This document shows positions 34,001 through 41,690 of a DNA stretch of 64,000 nucleotides, in pieces. Every line of letters begins with the position of its first letter. The stretch's first letter is position 1. The stretch spans positions 186,001 to 250,000 of the forward strand of contig NW_022680356.1 of assembly GCF_004115265.2 (NCBI RefSeq), given 5' to 3'. The notes below the pieces were generated by a model that saw only the letters and a program-made list of their open reading frames with translations, was not told the origin of the DNA and ran no database searches. The position numbers and the translations under genes were made by a program. The stretch is from Rhinolophus ferrumequinum. Taxonomy: Eukaryota > Chordata > Mammalia > Chiroptera > Rhinolophidae.

Positions 34001-36555
34001 GACAGTCCTGACTTAACTTGCCTTTCTGTCCCCTAAAATGACTTCAGTTTTCAAATGACATTAAAACAAATAAAAAACGGTAACCATTTCGTTTCCAGAT
34101 GAGTATGGTCCCAAACAAGGTAAAAAACTGCTGACTGTATGAAAGCTCTGGAAACCAGAAATTCAGACTATAGGAAAACATTTTTAATCGCTCCAATCAA
34201 TATCACATTTCTGTAATAAACAGCTCCTATACTGATTGCCTACCATGAAGCAGGCATGCCATGCTAGTACACTGTGTTGTCATAATATGTCATTCTCACA
34301 ACAACGAGTGGGGTAGCTACTGTGCCCGTTTTCAGCAGAGGAAACAGGCTCAGGAGACTGAACTGTCCAAAGCCACACGACTGGTAAGTGGAGCAGCTGA
34401 GTGTCAAACCCAGATGTGACAGTACAGCCCTCTTCCCACTGATAACACAGCTCTCCATGAAGGCACTCTGCATGTCTTGGTTACTGCAAAGCCATCTCAC
34501 ACAGCTAAAAGAAATGCCAAAGGGAAGGCATCTCAAGCATTTAATATGCTCAAAGAATCTTACTGTTGGCGAAGCAGACATTTTAGACAATAGTTTTGTG
34601 GATTAAGATGGCTTAAAAAATAAGTATGTCTCCAAATGGGTACCATTCAGAAAACTGGGGAAACTATCAATTCTCCCCGTAATACCCTCTACTGCATAGC
34701 CACTTTTTCACACTGTCTCATTTGAGACTCATCATGAACCATACACAATATCAGACAAGACATTAATGCCCCATTTTGCCTTTGCAGAAATGAAGCAGAG
34801 AAAGAAAAACTGGGTCCACACTCAGACCCCCGCCATCGCCACCTGGCTGCCCAGTGCCCGGAATGCGCTCACCTCTGGTTCCTCATGGTGTTCAATGAGG
34901 GCTTTGGGCGGAAGGCCGTACAAATTGCACAGCTTGGACTTCACCATGATGGGAACATAGCCAAGAAACTGCTTGATGACTCCTCTTGAGACTCCATTCA
35001 CTGCCCAGCTGATATCGGCCTAAATGAAAACAATGACTTGAGAAAAAAGAAAATATTGGGATCTGCAAGAACAAATGAGCATTTTAAAAGAGGGAGGAGA
35101 CCACAGATTAAATGATTTTATGCTTTTAGACTTAAAAGCTGGGATTTCTTGGATGATGGTACCAAGAAAGCAGAATTCTGGTTACACTTTATTGGGCACC
35201 AGCCTTATTCTCAGACATGTACAGCATGCGAGTCACACACTGTCACTTGCACTCACTGTCAACTTTCCCCGGTAGGTACTCCTCCGGCCTCGGCATTCTG
35301 CTGGATAAACGTTGAGCTCTTTGCAGATGCTTCCCTTGGGGACTGTGGGAGGACTGATGACAGCATCCACGACAGTGAGAGACACACGCTCCTCTTTGAA
35401 AGCAAATTCAAATGGAGGTACAGCCTGAAATGCAATTCACGCTATTAACTGCTTGCATGGCCAAGGCCCTCTTTCACTAAGACCCTTCTAAATCCCATGC
35501 ATTTTCTACAAAACTATAATGCTAATGTGACACATCTAGATGACAGTGAAAACTACTTCCAGTCTACTCACACCCTCACTACGTACCTAAAACTAGAAGG
35601 CATTAACTCCAATATTTGAGTGTCTGCCACGTGTCAGATTCCTAGAAGGTCCTAGGAACGTATGTACACAGAACAAAGCTGTTCTCTGACCAAAGAGCCT
35701 GCCTACTCTCTTCTTACTTTGCATCCTCTATAAGCACAGCAAGACTAATGGGACTGCTGCCAAGGATATGGAAGCACCTCCTGATCCAGGACCAGACACT
35801 AATGCGATTCTTTATGCTGATATTTGTACAGTTCATCCAACTGTGGCCTCATACTGAGGCCAGAGTCATACAAAGAGGACGGTGGTCACCATCGTGGTTC
35901 TTCCCCTTACCCAGCTGCTGCTTTTCTGTACCACTCCCTGGGGGAAGCTTTGCTGTTCCACTGAGGAAAGGGCACCACTGAGCTCTCTTAGCATGTTAAC
36001 CATGGACAACCAACTGTGGTTGAGAAGCACAGCCCAGGCGGACCACCTCCCCACTCTCTCAGCACCCAGAAACTGCTCTGCAAAATGCTACGGTTCCCAA
36101 TCCCATATAAATCCACGAATCACGAATGCATCTTCCCCTGGTCGACTGGAGCCCAAGCCCCGCGCTGAGCCTGGCATAATCACGGAGCACCACCATTTGG
36201 GATTATACTGTGACCTCTCAGCCAACTCTCTGGGCCCTGTAGCCCGCCTCCTGGGTCTCCCCTTCCCTTTCTCCTCCCACCACGTCCGCCTCCGGCCTCG
36301 CAGGGCCCCTTTGCTCCGCCTGCCCGAGCGGCGCCAGCGAGCGCGGAGCTGGGAGGGCTCCTGAGGCGCCGCACTCACCTGCACCGCGTGGCCGAGCCCC
36401 TCGCGCACCGCGTAGTTGAAGGACTCGACGTGCGCCTGCGTCAGTTCCTGCAGCGCCGGCTTCTGCTGCTCCGGCGGGACCCCGTAAGAGGGGTCCGTCA
36501 AGTGCTTGAGGCTGGGCTCGCGGGGCAGGCCCCGCCACCGGCTGCCAGGATCCAT
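12166..36555 (-). CDS. POLR1B: POLR1B, RNA polymerase I second-largest subunit (whole gene, 15 coding exons)
   Basis: Fifteen exons join to 1135 codons, the human length, with all phases consistent. The protein (RPA135/RPA2) pairs with POLR1A to form the catalytic core of RNA polymerase I, which transcribes pre-rRNA in the nucleolus. Visible family motifs: [20 protein letters not shown] (fork), [28 protein letters not shown] with the Glu754-Asp755 pair that corresponds to the metal-B contacts in RPB2, [12 protein letters not shown] with Lys882 and Lys890, and a C-terminal zinc site C1070, C1073, C1098, C1101. The start is the ATG at 36555-36553, opening MDPGSRW as in human; the frame is open further upstream but without an ATG. 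The stop is TAA at 12168-12166. I see no broken exon or missing key residue, so this is an intact gene. Confidence 0.98.
13558..13811 (-). CDS. POLR1B: POLR1B exon 14
   Basis: 254 bases: residues 758-841 plus two bases of Arg842. Acceptor CATAG|ATTGTG, donor [30 protein letters not shown] is the conserved block after the ED motif. The last part ([13 protein letters not shown]) differs from human GESFVMYYKSKEN, a surface-variable loop. Confidence 0.95.
14202..14398 (-). CDS. POLR1B: POLR1B exon 13, metal-B motif
   Basis: 197 bases: completes Gly692 and adds 65 codons to Met757. Acceptor TTGCAG|GCAAGC, donor GCCATG|GTGAG. Encodes [10 protein letters not shown] and GYDMEDAM; Glu754-Asp755 align with the RPB2 Glu-Asp pair near the second catalytic metal. 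Confidence 0.97.
14399..15240. other. POLR1B intron 12, part without recognised repeats
   Basis: Intronic DNA with a short (CA)n tract at 14776-14793 and a G-rich run near 14711-14740. No gene or named repeat recognised. Confidence 0.4.
15240..15774 (+). mobile_element. Older LINE (HAL1 or L1 ORF1-like), left part
   Basis: A-rich ORF1-like sequence, including CAATGATTTTAAAGCA and the run up to AATAAAGAGAAAACC, resembling HAL1 or old L1 ORF1. It is interrupted by the full-length L1 at 15775-22160 and resumes at 22161. Confidence 0.5.
16837..17703 (+). pseudogene. L1 ORF1 remnant
   Basis: Starts [17 protein letters not shown] and shows a long coiled coil rich in Lys, Glu and Asn (about residues 20-150), then the RNA-binding and C-terminal domains ([45 protein letters not shown]). 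Two in-frame stops (near 17284 and 17378) and one frame change near 17490 break it. The intact family protein is about 300-340 residues. Confidence 0.88.
18069..21899 (+). pseudogene. L1 ORF2 remnant (endonuclease and reverse transcriptase)
   Basis: Endonuclease pieces with [18 protein letters not shown] near 18200 and [14 protein letters not shown] near 18430; reverse transcriptase from about 19147 to 20715 with [33 protein letters not shown] and the catalytic FADD at 20191-20202; then the C-terminal region to about 21899. Reading frame moves through all three phases with several stops, so the enzyme is not made. FADD and the QETH motif remain readable. Confidence 0.9.
22161..22650 (+). mobile_element. 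Older LINE (HAL1 or L1 ORF1-like), right part
   Basis: Continues the host copy from 15774: AGAGAAAATCTTAAGGACAG, then CTAACATCTTTAAGTACCAG and GAGAATATGTAGCCAGCAAT, in ORF1 order. A C-run at about 22421-22433 lies inside. Confidence 0.5.
23066..23222 (-). CDS. POLR1B: POLR1B exon 12
   Basis: 157 bases: residues 640-691 plus one base of Gly692. Acceptor CCCCAG|ATCTTC, donor AGATGG|GTGAGG. Ends in [16 protein letters not shown], the invariant block just before the hybrid-binding domain. The following intron is the 8.7-kb L1-filled one. Confidence 0.97.
23601..23771 (-). CDS. POLR1B: POLR1B exon 11
   Basis: 57 codons, residues 583-639, phase 0 at both ends. Acceptor AACAG|GTGTTG, donor GAGCAG|GTACGC. 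Contains [20 protein letters not shown] and RPVQN, conserved external-domain sequence. Confidence 0.96.
24339..24520 (+). mobile_element. tRNA-derived SINE in POLR1B intron 10
   Basis: A box TTGGCTCAGTTGG, B box near CGGCTCGAATTCC, body GTGAGCTGCGCCCTCCACAAC and an A tail. A perfect 16-bp target duplication (aaagaaattgtaatat) at 24323-24338 and 24521-24536 marks a fairly young insertion. Opposite orientation to the gene. Confidence 0.9.
24540..25780 (+). mobile_element. Old L1 fragments, ORF2 to 3' UTR
   Basis: AATTCTTGGTTCTATAAAAA and CACACCATGACCAAGTGGGA are ORF2 pieces (the latter from the reverse transcriptase start), followed by 3'-end text ACAGCAGCGTGATTCACAAC and TGGACTATTTACTCAGCTG. 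Internal parts are lost. Confidence 0.55.
25780..27226. other. POLR1B intron 10, remainder
   Basis: No gene recognised. Mixed A-rich DNA; no convincing named repeat apart from LINE-like traces at the left end. Confidence 0.35.
27227..27360 (-). CDS. POLR1B: POLR1B exon 10
   Basis: 134 bases: two bases completing Gly538 and 44 codons to residue 582 (SLRHFK). Acceptor CCCAG|GGGTC, donor [22 protein letters not shown] matches human; the segment [10 protein letters not shown] differs from human PHRSYSECYP as I recall it. Confidence 0.95.
28374..28655 (-). CDS. POLR1B: POLR1B exon 9, fork region
   Basis: 282 bases: completes Gly444, adds 93 codons, and leaves one base of Gly538. Acceptor TATCAAG|GTCTTG, donor CTCG|GTGCGTGG. 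Carries the fork-loop block [20 protein letters not shown] and the downstream GLMNHL, equivalent to the RPB2 fork segment near the downstream DNA and active site. Confidence 0.97.
28880..28960 (-). mobile_element. Possible MER5-like hAT fragment
   Basis: GGCTTCTGGGCCCTCACTGC followed by CCCATTCTGATACAGAGGCT resembles the GGGCCCCACCCCCAGA...TTCTGATTCAG core of MER5-type non-autonomous hAT elements. Very short. Confidence 0.35.
29137..29308 (-). CDS. POLR1B: POLR1B exon 8
   Basis: 172 bases: residues 387-443 plus one base of Gly444. Acceptor TTTCAG|GAAAAA, donor AAAACAG|GTGAAAC. Ends in TGNLRSKTG, as in the family. Confidence 0.95.
29590..29985 (+). repeat. Minisatellite with CA-rich spacers in POLR1B intron 7
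   Basis: A block TGGTCACTGACAGT followed by a variable segment and GTTGCTGTC or GTGTTGTC recurs four times (near 29656, 29773, 29857 and 29938). Blocks are 80-117 bases apart, separated by (CA)n, (CT)n or CCCC-rich spacers. A composite tandem repeat likely to vary in length between individuals. Confidence 0.75.
30695..30866 (-). CDS. POLR1B: POLR1B exon 7
   Basis: 172 bases: one base completing Asn329 and 57 codons to residue 386 (LFLMFLK). Acceptor TGACAG|CCAG, donor CTGAAG|GTGGGT. Contains [14 protein letters not shown], highly conserved. Confidence 0.96.
31085..31425 (+). mobile_element. Tigger-like (TcMar) DNA transposon remnant
   Basis: Ends form inverted repeats (CAGCTGACCCTTGAACAACA at the left, matching the GGTTCA...GGGTC text at the right end) and both sides show TA. 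The interior TTTCCAGGACCCCCATGGAT is typical of mammalian Tigger/MER2-type non-autonomous elements. 341 bases, no transposase left. Confidence 0.7.
31946..32169 (-). CDS. POLR1B: POLR1B exon 6
   Basis: 224 bases: 74 codons (residues 255-328) plus two bases of Asn329. Acceptor TTCCAG|GCAC, donor TTTAA|GTGCGTG. Lobe-domain segment with [19 protein letters not shown] frame open past the donor looks like a longer exon, but the next exon supplies CAG TGC and fixes the junction. Confidence 0.94.
32299..32478 (+). mobile_element. tRNA-derived SINE in POLR1B intron 5
   Basis: Best-preserved copy: A box TGGCTCAGTTGGTCAGAGC, B box GGTTCGATTCCCAC, body GTGAGCTGCGCCCTCCACAAC, tail CCCCAATAAAATTAAAAAAA. 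Imperfect target duplications (aaatccaac) flank it. It keeps Pol III boxes but is not a functional tRNA gene, since the acceptor stem is not closed. Confidence 0.9.
32967..33103 (-). CDS. POLR1B: POLR1B exon 5
   Basis: 137 bases completing Gly209 and adding 45 codons to FALK (residue 254). Acceptor CCACAG|GAGTG, donor CTGAAG|GTGGGA. Very close to human ([20 protein letters not shown]). Confidence 0.96.
33619..33751 (-). CDS. POLR1B: POLR1B exon 4
   Basis: 133 bases (44 codons plus one base of Gly209), acceptor GGCAG|GAAATGG, donor TACG|GTAAGC. Contains [17 protein letters not shown], matching the second-largest polymerase subunit pattern of a Gly-rich strand followed by EK. Confidence 0.95.
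34215..34440 (-). mobile_element. MIR SINE, antisense
   Basis: CATTCTCACAACAACGAGTG, GAGGAAACAGGCTCAGGAGA and CCACACGACTGGTAAGTGG follow the MIR consensus in antisense order. Ancient. Confidence 0.7.
34873..35019 (-). CDS. POLR1B: POLR1B exon 3
   Basis: 49 codons, acceptor ATTTAG|GCCG, donor CAGAG|GTGAGCGC. Residues 116-164, including [17 protein letters not shown], a conserved segment of the protrusion. Confidence 0.95.
35257..35424 (-). CDS. POLR1B: POLR1B exon 2
   Basis: 56 codons, acceptor TTTCAG|GCTG, donor TTGACA|GTGAGTGC, phase 0 at both ends. Encodes residues 60-115 of the protrusion domain ([13 protein letters not shown] to YRGKLT). No ATG-initiated open frame marks it; it was found by splice phase and protein similarity. 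Confidence 0.95.
35425..36378. other. POLR1B intron 1, no feature recognised
   Basis: Intronic DNA without a convincing repeat or frame; the right third becomes CpG-rich towards exon 1. Confidence 0.4.
36379..36555 (-). CDS. POLR1B: POLR1B exon 1
   Basis: 59 codons from MDPGSRW to AVQ, ending at donor CAG|GTGAGTGC, phase 0. This is the N-terminal arm before the protrusion domain. The motif [11 protein letters not shown] is as in human. The exon is GC-rich and lies in the promoter CpG island. Confidence 0.96.
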
Positions 36556-36644
36556 GCGGCACCTGCACGCCTGCCTCCAGCCACTCTCCGAAGCACCGGA
36601 AGGAAGCACGGTGCCCACGGCCTCCTGGGAAATGTAGCTCTTCT

Positions 36645-36659
36645 ACTTCCGCCGGAAAT
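36645..36659 (-). promoter_or_regulatory. POLR1B: POLR1B promoter, paired ETS-type sites
   Basis: ACTTCCGCCGGAAAT holds two ETS cores back to back, about 90 bases upstream of the start codon in GC-rich DNA. ETS sites of this kind are common in TATA-less promoters of ribosome-biogenesis genes. I see no TATA box at a suitable distance. Confidence 0.5.
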
Positions 36660-37380
36660 CTGCCCGTCCTTTACATAGGGCCGACTTGGAAGCGAAACCG
36701 TGGTGTGAAGGGGCCGGTGTACAACTGTACCGAGACGGTACGCTCCCGCCCCACTCAGCGTTGCCCTCTGGCTCTCGTTCCTTCCACCAGTAGAGGCTGG
36801 TGGAGAGCAGTCTTCAATGCGCCGCTATTTTCCCCGCGACCACTTCCCGATCATTGCTGATGCCCACCCTGGGCAGACCCCAGCCGCGTCTCGGCTTCTA
36901 GAAACAAGCTGGCTGACTGCCCTCTACCCCACTGGAATCGTGAGGGCACCTCGCGGAACGGTCAGGTGGTCTGCGCTCGCTGACGGCTTCCTTTGTCCTG
37001 GGGTCCGGCAGCCGCCACGGGGCCTCCCAGCCCTGTAGCCTCTCTGAGTCCTAGGAGCCACCATCTTTCCAGTGGGGATTTACCAAGGAGTGCCTCAACT
37101 CGTCTTCGTGTGTGTGTCTTTAACAGCCGCGTTCGCTATGGCGGGATGATCGACAGTAAACACACACACTTAAAATGGAACCCTTGGTAAGTTTACCTGT
37201 ATGTCACCTGTGACGCCATCGCCACGATTCGGATAGAGTCAGTCCACCACTCCCAAGTAGCCTCCTGACCCTTGGGAATCCCTCCCTCGCGGCGATTTCA
37301 TCTATATTCCTGATTGGTGGGCTTGCTTTTCCTGTAATGTCTTTGTCTGGTTTCCCTATCAGAGTTAACAGTGGCCTCAC
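36660..37380. other. POLR1B upstream flank
   Basis: CpG-rich to about 37100, holding the GTACCG palindrome at 36727, then a (GT)n-rich bit at 37108-37117. No divergent gene recognised, although bidirectional transcription from this island is possible. Confidence 0.4.
36727..36741. promoter_or_regulatory. Perfect short inverted repeat upstream of POLR1B
   Basis: GTACCG AGA CGGTAC, six-base arms with a three-base spacer, about 170 bases upstream of the POLR1B start codon. It could be a dimeric-factor site or chance; no known motif is asserted. Confidence 0.25.
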
Positions 37381-39900
37381 AGAACCACTTGGGACGTGTT
37401 CCCTCCTCTTCCATTTTTTGGATTGGTGTTAATTACTCTTCAAACACTTCGTAGAGTTCATCACTCAAGCTATCTGGTGCTGGGCTTTTCCATTTGGGAA
37501 GATATTTTGATCATTAATTCAGTCTCTTGTCAGGTCTATTCAGATTTTCTGTATCTTCTTTATAGTCACTTTCGTCAGTTTTGTATCTTTCTAGGAATGT
37601 GCCCGTAAATATCGATTATCTAATTTGTTGGCATACAACTGTTCATAGGATTCCCCTGTAATCCTACTTGTGTTGTAGTAATATACCCTCTCTCATTCCT
37701 CATTTTAGTAATTTAAGTTCTCTTTTTTTTCCTCCTTGCTCAGTCTAGCTAAAGTTTTGTCTATTTGATTGATCTTTTCAAAGCACTAACTTTTGGTCTT
37801 GTTGATTTCTTCTTTTTTTCTATTCTCTGTTTCATTTATTTCCATTCTAATCTTTATTATTTCTTTCTACTTTTTTGGGTTTCGTTTACTCTTTTTCTAG
37901 TTTCTGAAGGGGGAAGAAACCTAAAGGGTGTTGATTTGAGATTTCTTAAAGTTTATGGTGGTGACAATAGTTAGTAAAGTTACATAGATTTCAGCTGGAG
38001 ATCTTTTTTTAATGTAGACATTTTAACATAAATTTCCCTTTAGGAACAGCTTTAGCTGCATTGCATAAGTTTTGGTATGTTCTCATTTTCATCTATCTCA
38101 AAGTATTCTAATTTCCCTTGTGATTTCTTTCTTTGATCCCATTATTTAGGGATCTCATTATTTAGGGATAATGAGATCCCTTTGATCTCATTATTTAGGA
38201 CTGTGGTTTCAATTTCCACATATTTGTGATTTTCCCAAATCTATTTGTTAATGATTTCTCATTTATTTGATGTGGTCAGAGGACAGATGTAGCATAAGTT
38301 CAATCATTTTTAATTCACTGAGACTTGTAGTATGGTCTGGCATATGGTTTATCTCACAGAATATTCCACGTGTACTTGAGAAGAATGTGTATTTTGCTAC
38401 TGTTGGATGGCAAGCTCTATAGATATTTGTTAGATTTAGTTGGTTTATAGTGTTTTCTACTTCCCGTTGATCTTCTATTTGTTCTATCCATTATTAAAAG
38501 TGGAGGATTGAAGGCTCCAACTAATATTATTGAACTTTCTCTTCAAATCTTCTATTTTTCCTTCATGTATCTGGGGGCTTTGTTGCTAGGTTCATATGTT
38601 TAGAATTAATTTGATGGATTGATCCTTTTATCATTAAAAAATGTCCTTTGCCTGTAGTCACAATTTTGTTTCTCAAAGCTTATTTTGTCAGGGGGAGGAG
38701 GATGGCAGATGAGGGTAATGGGGATCCCATGTATGGTGATGGAAAGAGAACTGACTCTGAGTGGTGAACACACAATGTGATATATAGATGATGTAATACA
38801 GAATGGTACACCTGAAATTTGTGCAACTTTACTAACAATTGTCACCCCAATAAGCTTCAATTAAAAAAAAAATTATTTTGTCTAATATTATTTGTCTACT
38901 ATTAGTATGGCCGCTCAAGCTCTCCCTGAGTTACTGTTTGCATGGTATATCTTTTTCCATCCTTTTACTTTCACCTGCTTGTTGTTTCTTAGTCTAAAGT
39001 GCGTCTTCAGCAGATAGCACTTCAGAGTTGGATCATGGTTGTTTTGGCTTTTTAAAATCCATTTTGCCAATCTGTCTTTTGATTGGAGTGTTTAATCCAT
39101 TTACATTTAATGAAACTACTGATAAGGTAGGGTTTATGTATGCCATTTTTGCTATTTGTTTTCTATTTGCCTTATATGCTCCCCGTTCCTTCATTACTGC
39201 CTTCTCTTTTGTTAAATAGGTATTTTCTAGTGTAACACTTTAGTTTCCTTGTCTTTTTTTTACTATATATTTAAAGTTATTTTCTTAGTGGTTGGTGTGT
39301 CTTGTTGTGGATCTCTTTGAGTCTATCCTACCTAGTTTGAATTTCTTGCATGCATTTTAATGTTTCTCGTCAAAGTGGGAAAGTTTTCTTCCAATGTTTC
39401 TTCCCCTCCCCTCTCTTCTAGGGCTCCTGTATGTATATATGCTGGTATACATCCACGCCTCTAGGTAGATCTCTGGAGCACTGTTTATTTTTCCTCATTC
39501 TTTTTTCTTTCTGTTCCTAAAACTGGATAATCTCAGTTGGCTTCAGATTTACCGATGGCTTCTTTTGCCAGCTCTAACTTGCTTTTGAACACCTCTACTG
39601 AATTTTTCATCGGCATCATTGTACTTGGTTCTATTTAAAATACAATTTCTATCTCTTTAATGATGATATGCCCTCTGATGACACATCGTTCTCAGTCTCA
39701 TTTAGTTCTTCAAACACATTTTAAATAATTAAAGTCTGTGTAATGAGTCCAATGCCTGGGTTTCCTTAGGCACCGTGTCTATTGACTGCCTCTTTCCTCT
39801 GTGAGGCTTACTTTCTTTTTTCTTTGCATGTCCCATGATTTGTGTTGAAAATTGGAAAATTTTAATAATATAATCAGGCAACTTTGGAAACCAGATGTTC
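37380..39900 (-). mobile_element. Old L1, antisense, with a nested L1 piece
   Basis: Antisense L1 ORF2 text is recognisable in order: TCGTCAGTTTTGTATCTTTC, GGCATACAACTGTTCATAGG, TTCAAAGCACTAACTTTTGG, TTTAGCTGCATTGCATAAG and GAGAAGAATGTGTATTTTGC. Heavily decayed (L1M-like). A younger 5'-truncated L1 sits in it at 38690-38872. Confidence 0.75.
38690..38872 (+). mobile_element. 5'-truncated young L1 (3' UTR only)
   Basis: 183 bases nearly identical to the 3' end of the L1 at 15775-22160 (GGTGATGGAAAGAGAACTGA, GTACACCTGAAATT, CAATTGTCACCCCAATAAGC, A tail). A perfect 10-bp duplication (ttattttgtc) at 38680-38689 and 38873-38882 shows insertion into the older antisense L1. Confidence 0.92.
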
Positions 39901-41450
39901 TCCCCTCTCCAGGATTAATTGTTGTAGCTCTTTGTGTTTTTAGTGACTTTGCTAAACTAAAGCTTGTATTCTTTCTTGGGTGTGGCCACTGAAGTCTCTG
40001 CTAAGTTAGCTTAGTGATTAACTAATGATTGAACAGATTTCCTTAAAAGCCTGGAGCCAGTAATTCTCCCAGTATTTGCCAAGGGGCCATGTGTGTGCGC
40101 GCACGCGCGTTTGGCATGCCCTCATGCTCAGGAAGGTGTTTTACAGCTCTGTCTTAGTCTTCACTTCCTGCTTGTGCAGATCCACCTGGTTAGAGATGAA
40201 AGCTAAGGGCACACACACAGCCCTACACATGTGTGTGGCCTTCCATATTCTTAGGAATGTTGAAGCTTTTCAAAACCTCCTATGGAAGTCTCAGTTAGGA
40301 GGGACAATCTGTTGACTTATGTATTGAATGACATGCTGGGTTCAGCCAGTGACGGCCACTTCTGGCCTGTTTTTGTATGGCCTATGTGCTAAGGATGTTT
40401 TGTATATTTTCTAAGAGTTGGGGAAGAGACAAAGAAGAAACTGCAACAGAGACCCCACATGGCTTACAAAGTCTAGAATATTTACTGTCTGGCCCTTTAC
40501 AGAAAGTCTGCCTGTGGCTGGGTAACAGAATCATGGATTCAACCCACCAGTGAGTCCTAGGACAATCAACACCCACAATAAGACTATGAGACCTTAGGGG
40601 ACAAAAACATTTGAAATATTATTACTTTAATGCCCCAGGCATTTTAAACATTCATAAGATCGCCGTTTTTCAGAAGTCATGTCTTCCTAGGTACAGAGCT
40701 TGTGTCCAGGATCAGAGCCAAGGGCACCACTGATTCCTTTAAAGCAGAACATGCTGTGGGGGCCACCCTGGTGCCTGACTTCTCTAGTGGAGTCCCCACC
40801 ACACCCACAAGAGGGCTGGGTCCACTCTGCTTGACACAACCACAACTGCTCATGAAATACACTCTGTAGCTTCACTGTGCTGTGGTTCTGTGCATCCCGG
40901 ACCGTCCCAGCACAACCACGTCTCCCACGTCTGTGACAGCTGTCCAGGGCGCAAGGGGGATAGCGTGTCGGCTGGTAAGTATGCCAGCACCTGCTCCACC
41001 GCATCAGGCACTGAGGCACTTGAATGTTCTGGGCAGAGTGGAGTTCGTAATCCCCTAGGAGTTAGTGTGAGGACAGGGGCTTTTCTCTCAGGAAGTAGTA
41101 ACCTTAACATGTAGTTAGCAGATTGATAAGCCCCCGTCTGTTTACACTTGTTGCCAAGGCTTCCCAGACTGTAAATAGACAAAGGCTGTTTGACATGAAG
41201 CAAAGAGAGAAGCTGCTTAGACGGCACTTTCTAGTCGCATAAGTACCTGTGTCAACATCTGGTCATTCTTAAAGAGAAGCCTGTCCTTCCAAAAGCCCTA
41301 GGCCTTATTTGATTCTCCCAAGGTAATAGTAATGTGTTTGTTCTCCCTTCTATTCTATTCTACGGTTCAAGGCACCTCTATGCACACTGATGCCTGAGGT
41401 TCCAGTTAATTGTCAAGGTGGGGGAGGGGGACAATGTGGACACCAGCACT
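39900..41450. other. Possible TTL 3' region or intergenic, no gene recognised
   Basis: Contains a (GT/GC)n tract at about 40089-40112 and the ATTAAA candidate at 40631. No protein-like frame. May include the distal TTL 3' UTR. Confidence 0.35.
40626..40631 (-). promoter_or_regulatory. Weak candidate for TTL 3' end (ATTAAA)
   Basis: Minus-strand ATTAAA about 3.1 kb after the TTL stop. I found no AATAAA on the minus strand between 43706 and this point. A long TTL 3' UTR is expected from the human gene, but the true end cannot be told from sequence alone. Confidence 0.2.
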
Positions 41451-41690
41451 GCGAGACGCGTCCCAAGTGATCCCAGCACACAGCACTGGGCACCTTGGTA
41501 CTGACGGTCCTTGAGTCTTCCTAACCTCCCCTGTGCTCGCTAAAGCCTGTGAGGTAGTCCTGGGTCAGGCAGTGATCCCTCCCGTGAGACAAGAAGCGAA
41601 GGCACAGAGAGGTTACGGCCTGTCTGCCACTGAGTGGCCAAGGATAGAGCCAAGACTGGAGGGGCATCTCCAATGAGGAATACCTCCTCC
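41450..41690 (-). mobile_element. MIR SINE, antisense
   Basis: CCTGTGAGGTAGTCCTGGGT, GACAAGAAGCGAAGGCACAG, AGAGGTTACGGCCTGTC and ACTGAGTGGCCAAGGATAG follow antisense MIR order. Confidence 0.6.

Noticed and set aside
36088-36618. Longer POLR1B N-terminus from the upstream in-frame region
   Set aside because: The upstream frame starts at GTG, not ATG; the ATG at 36555 gives the known MDPGSRW start. The left part of the frame reads past the exon 1 donor into intron 1.
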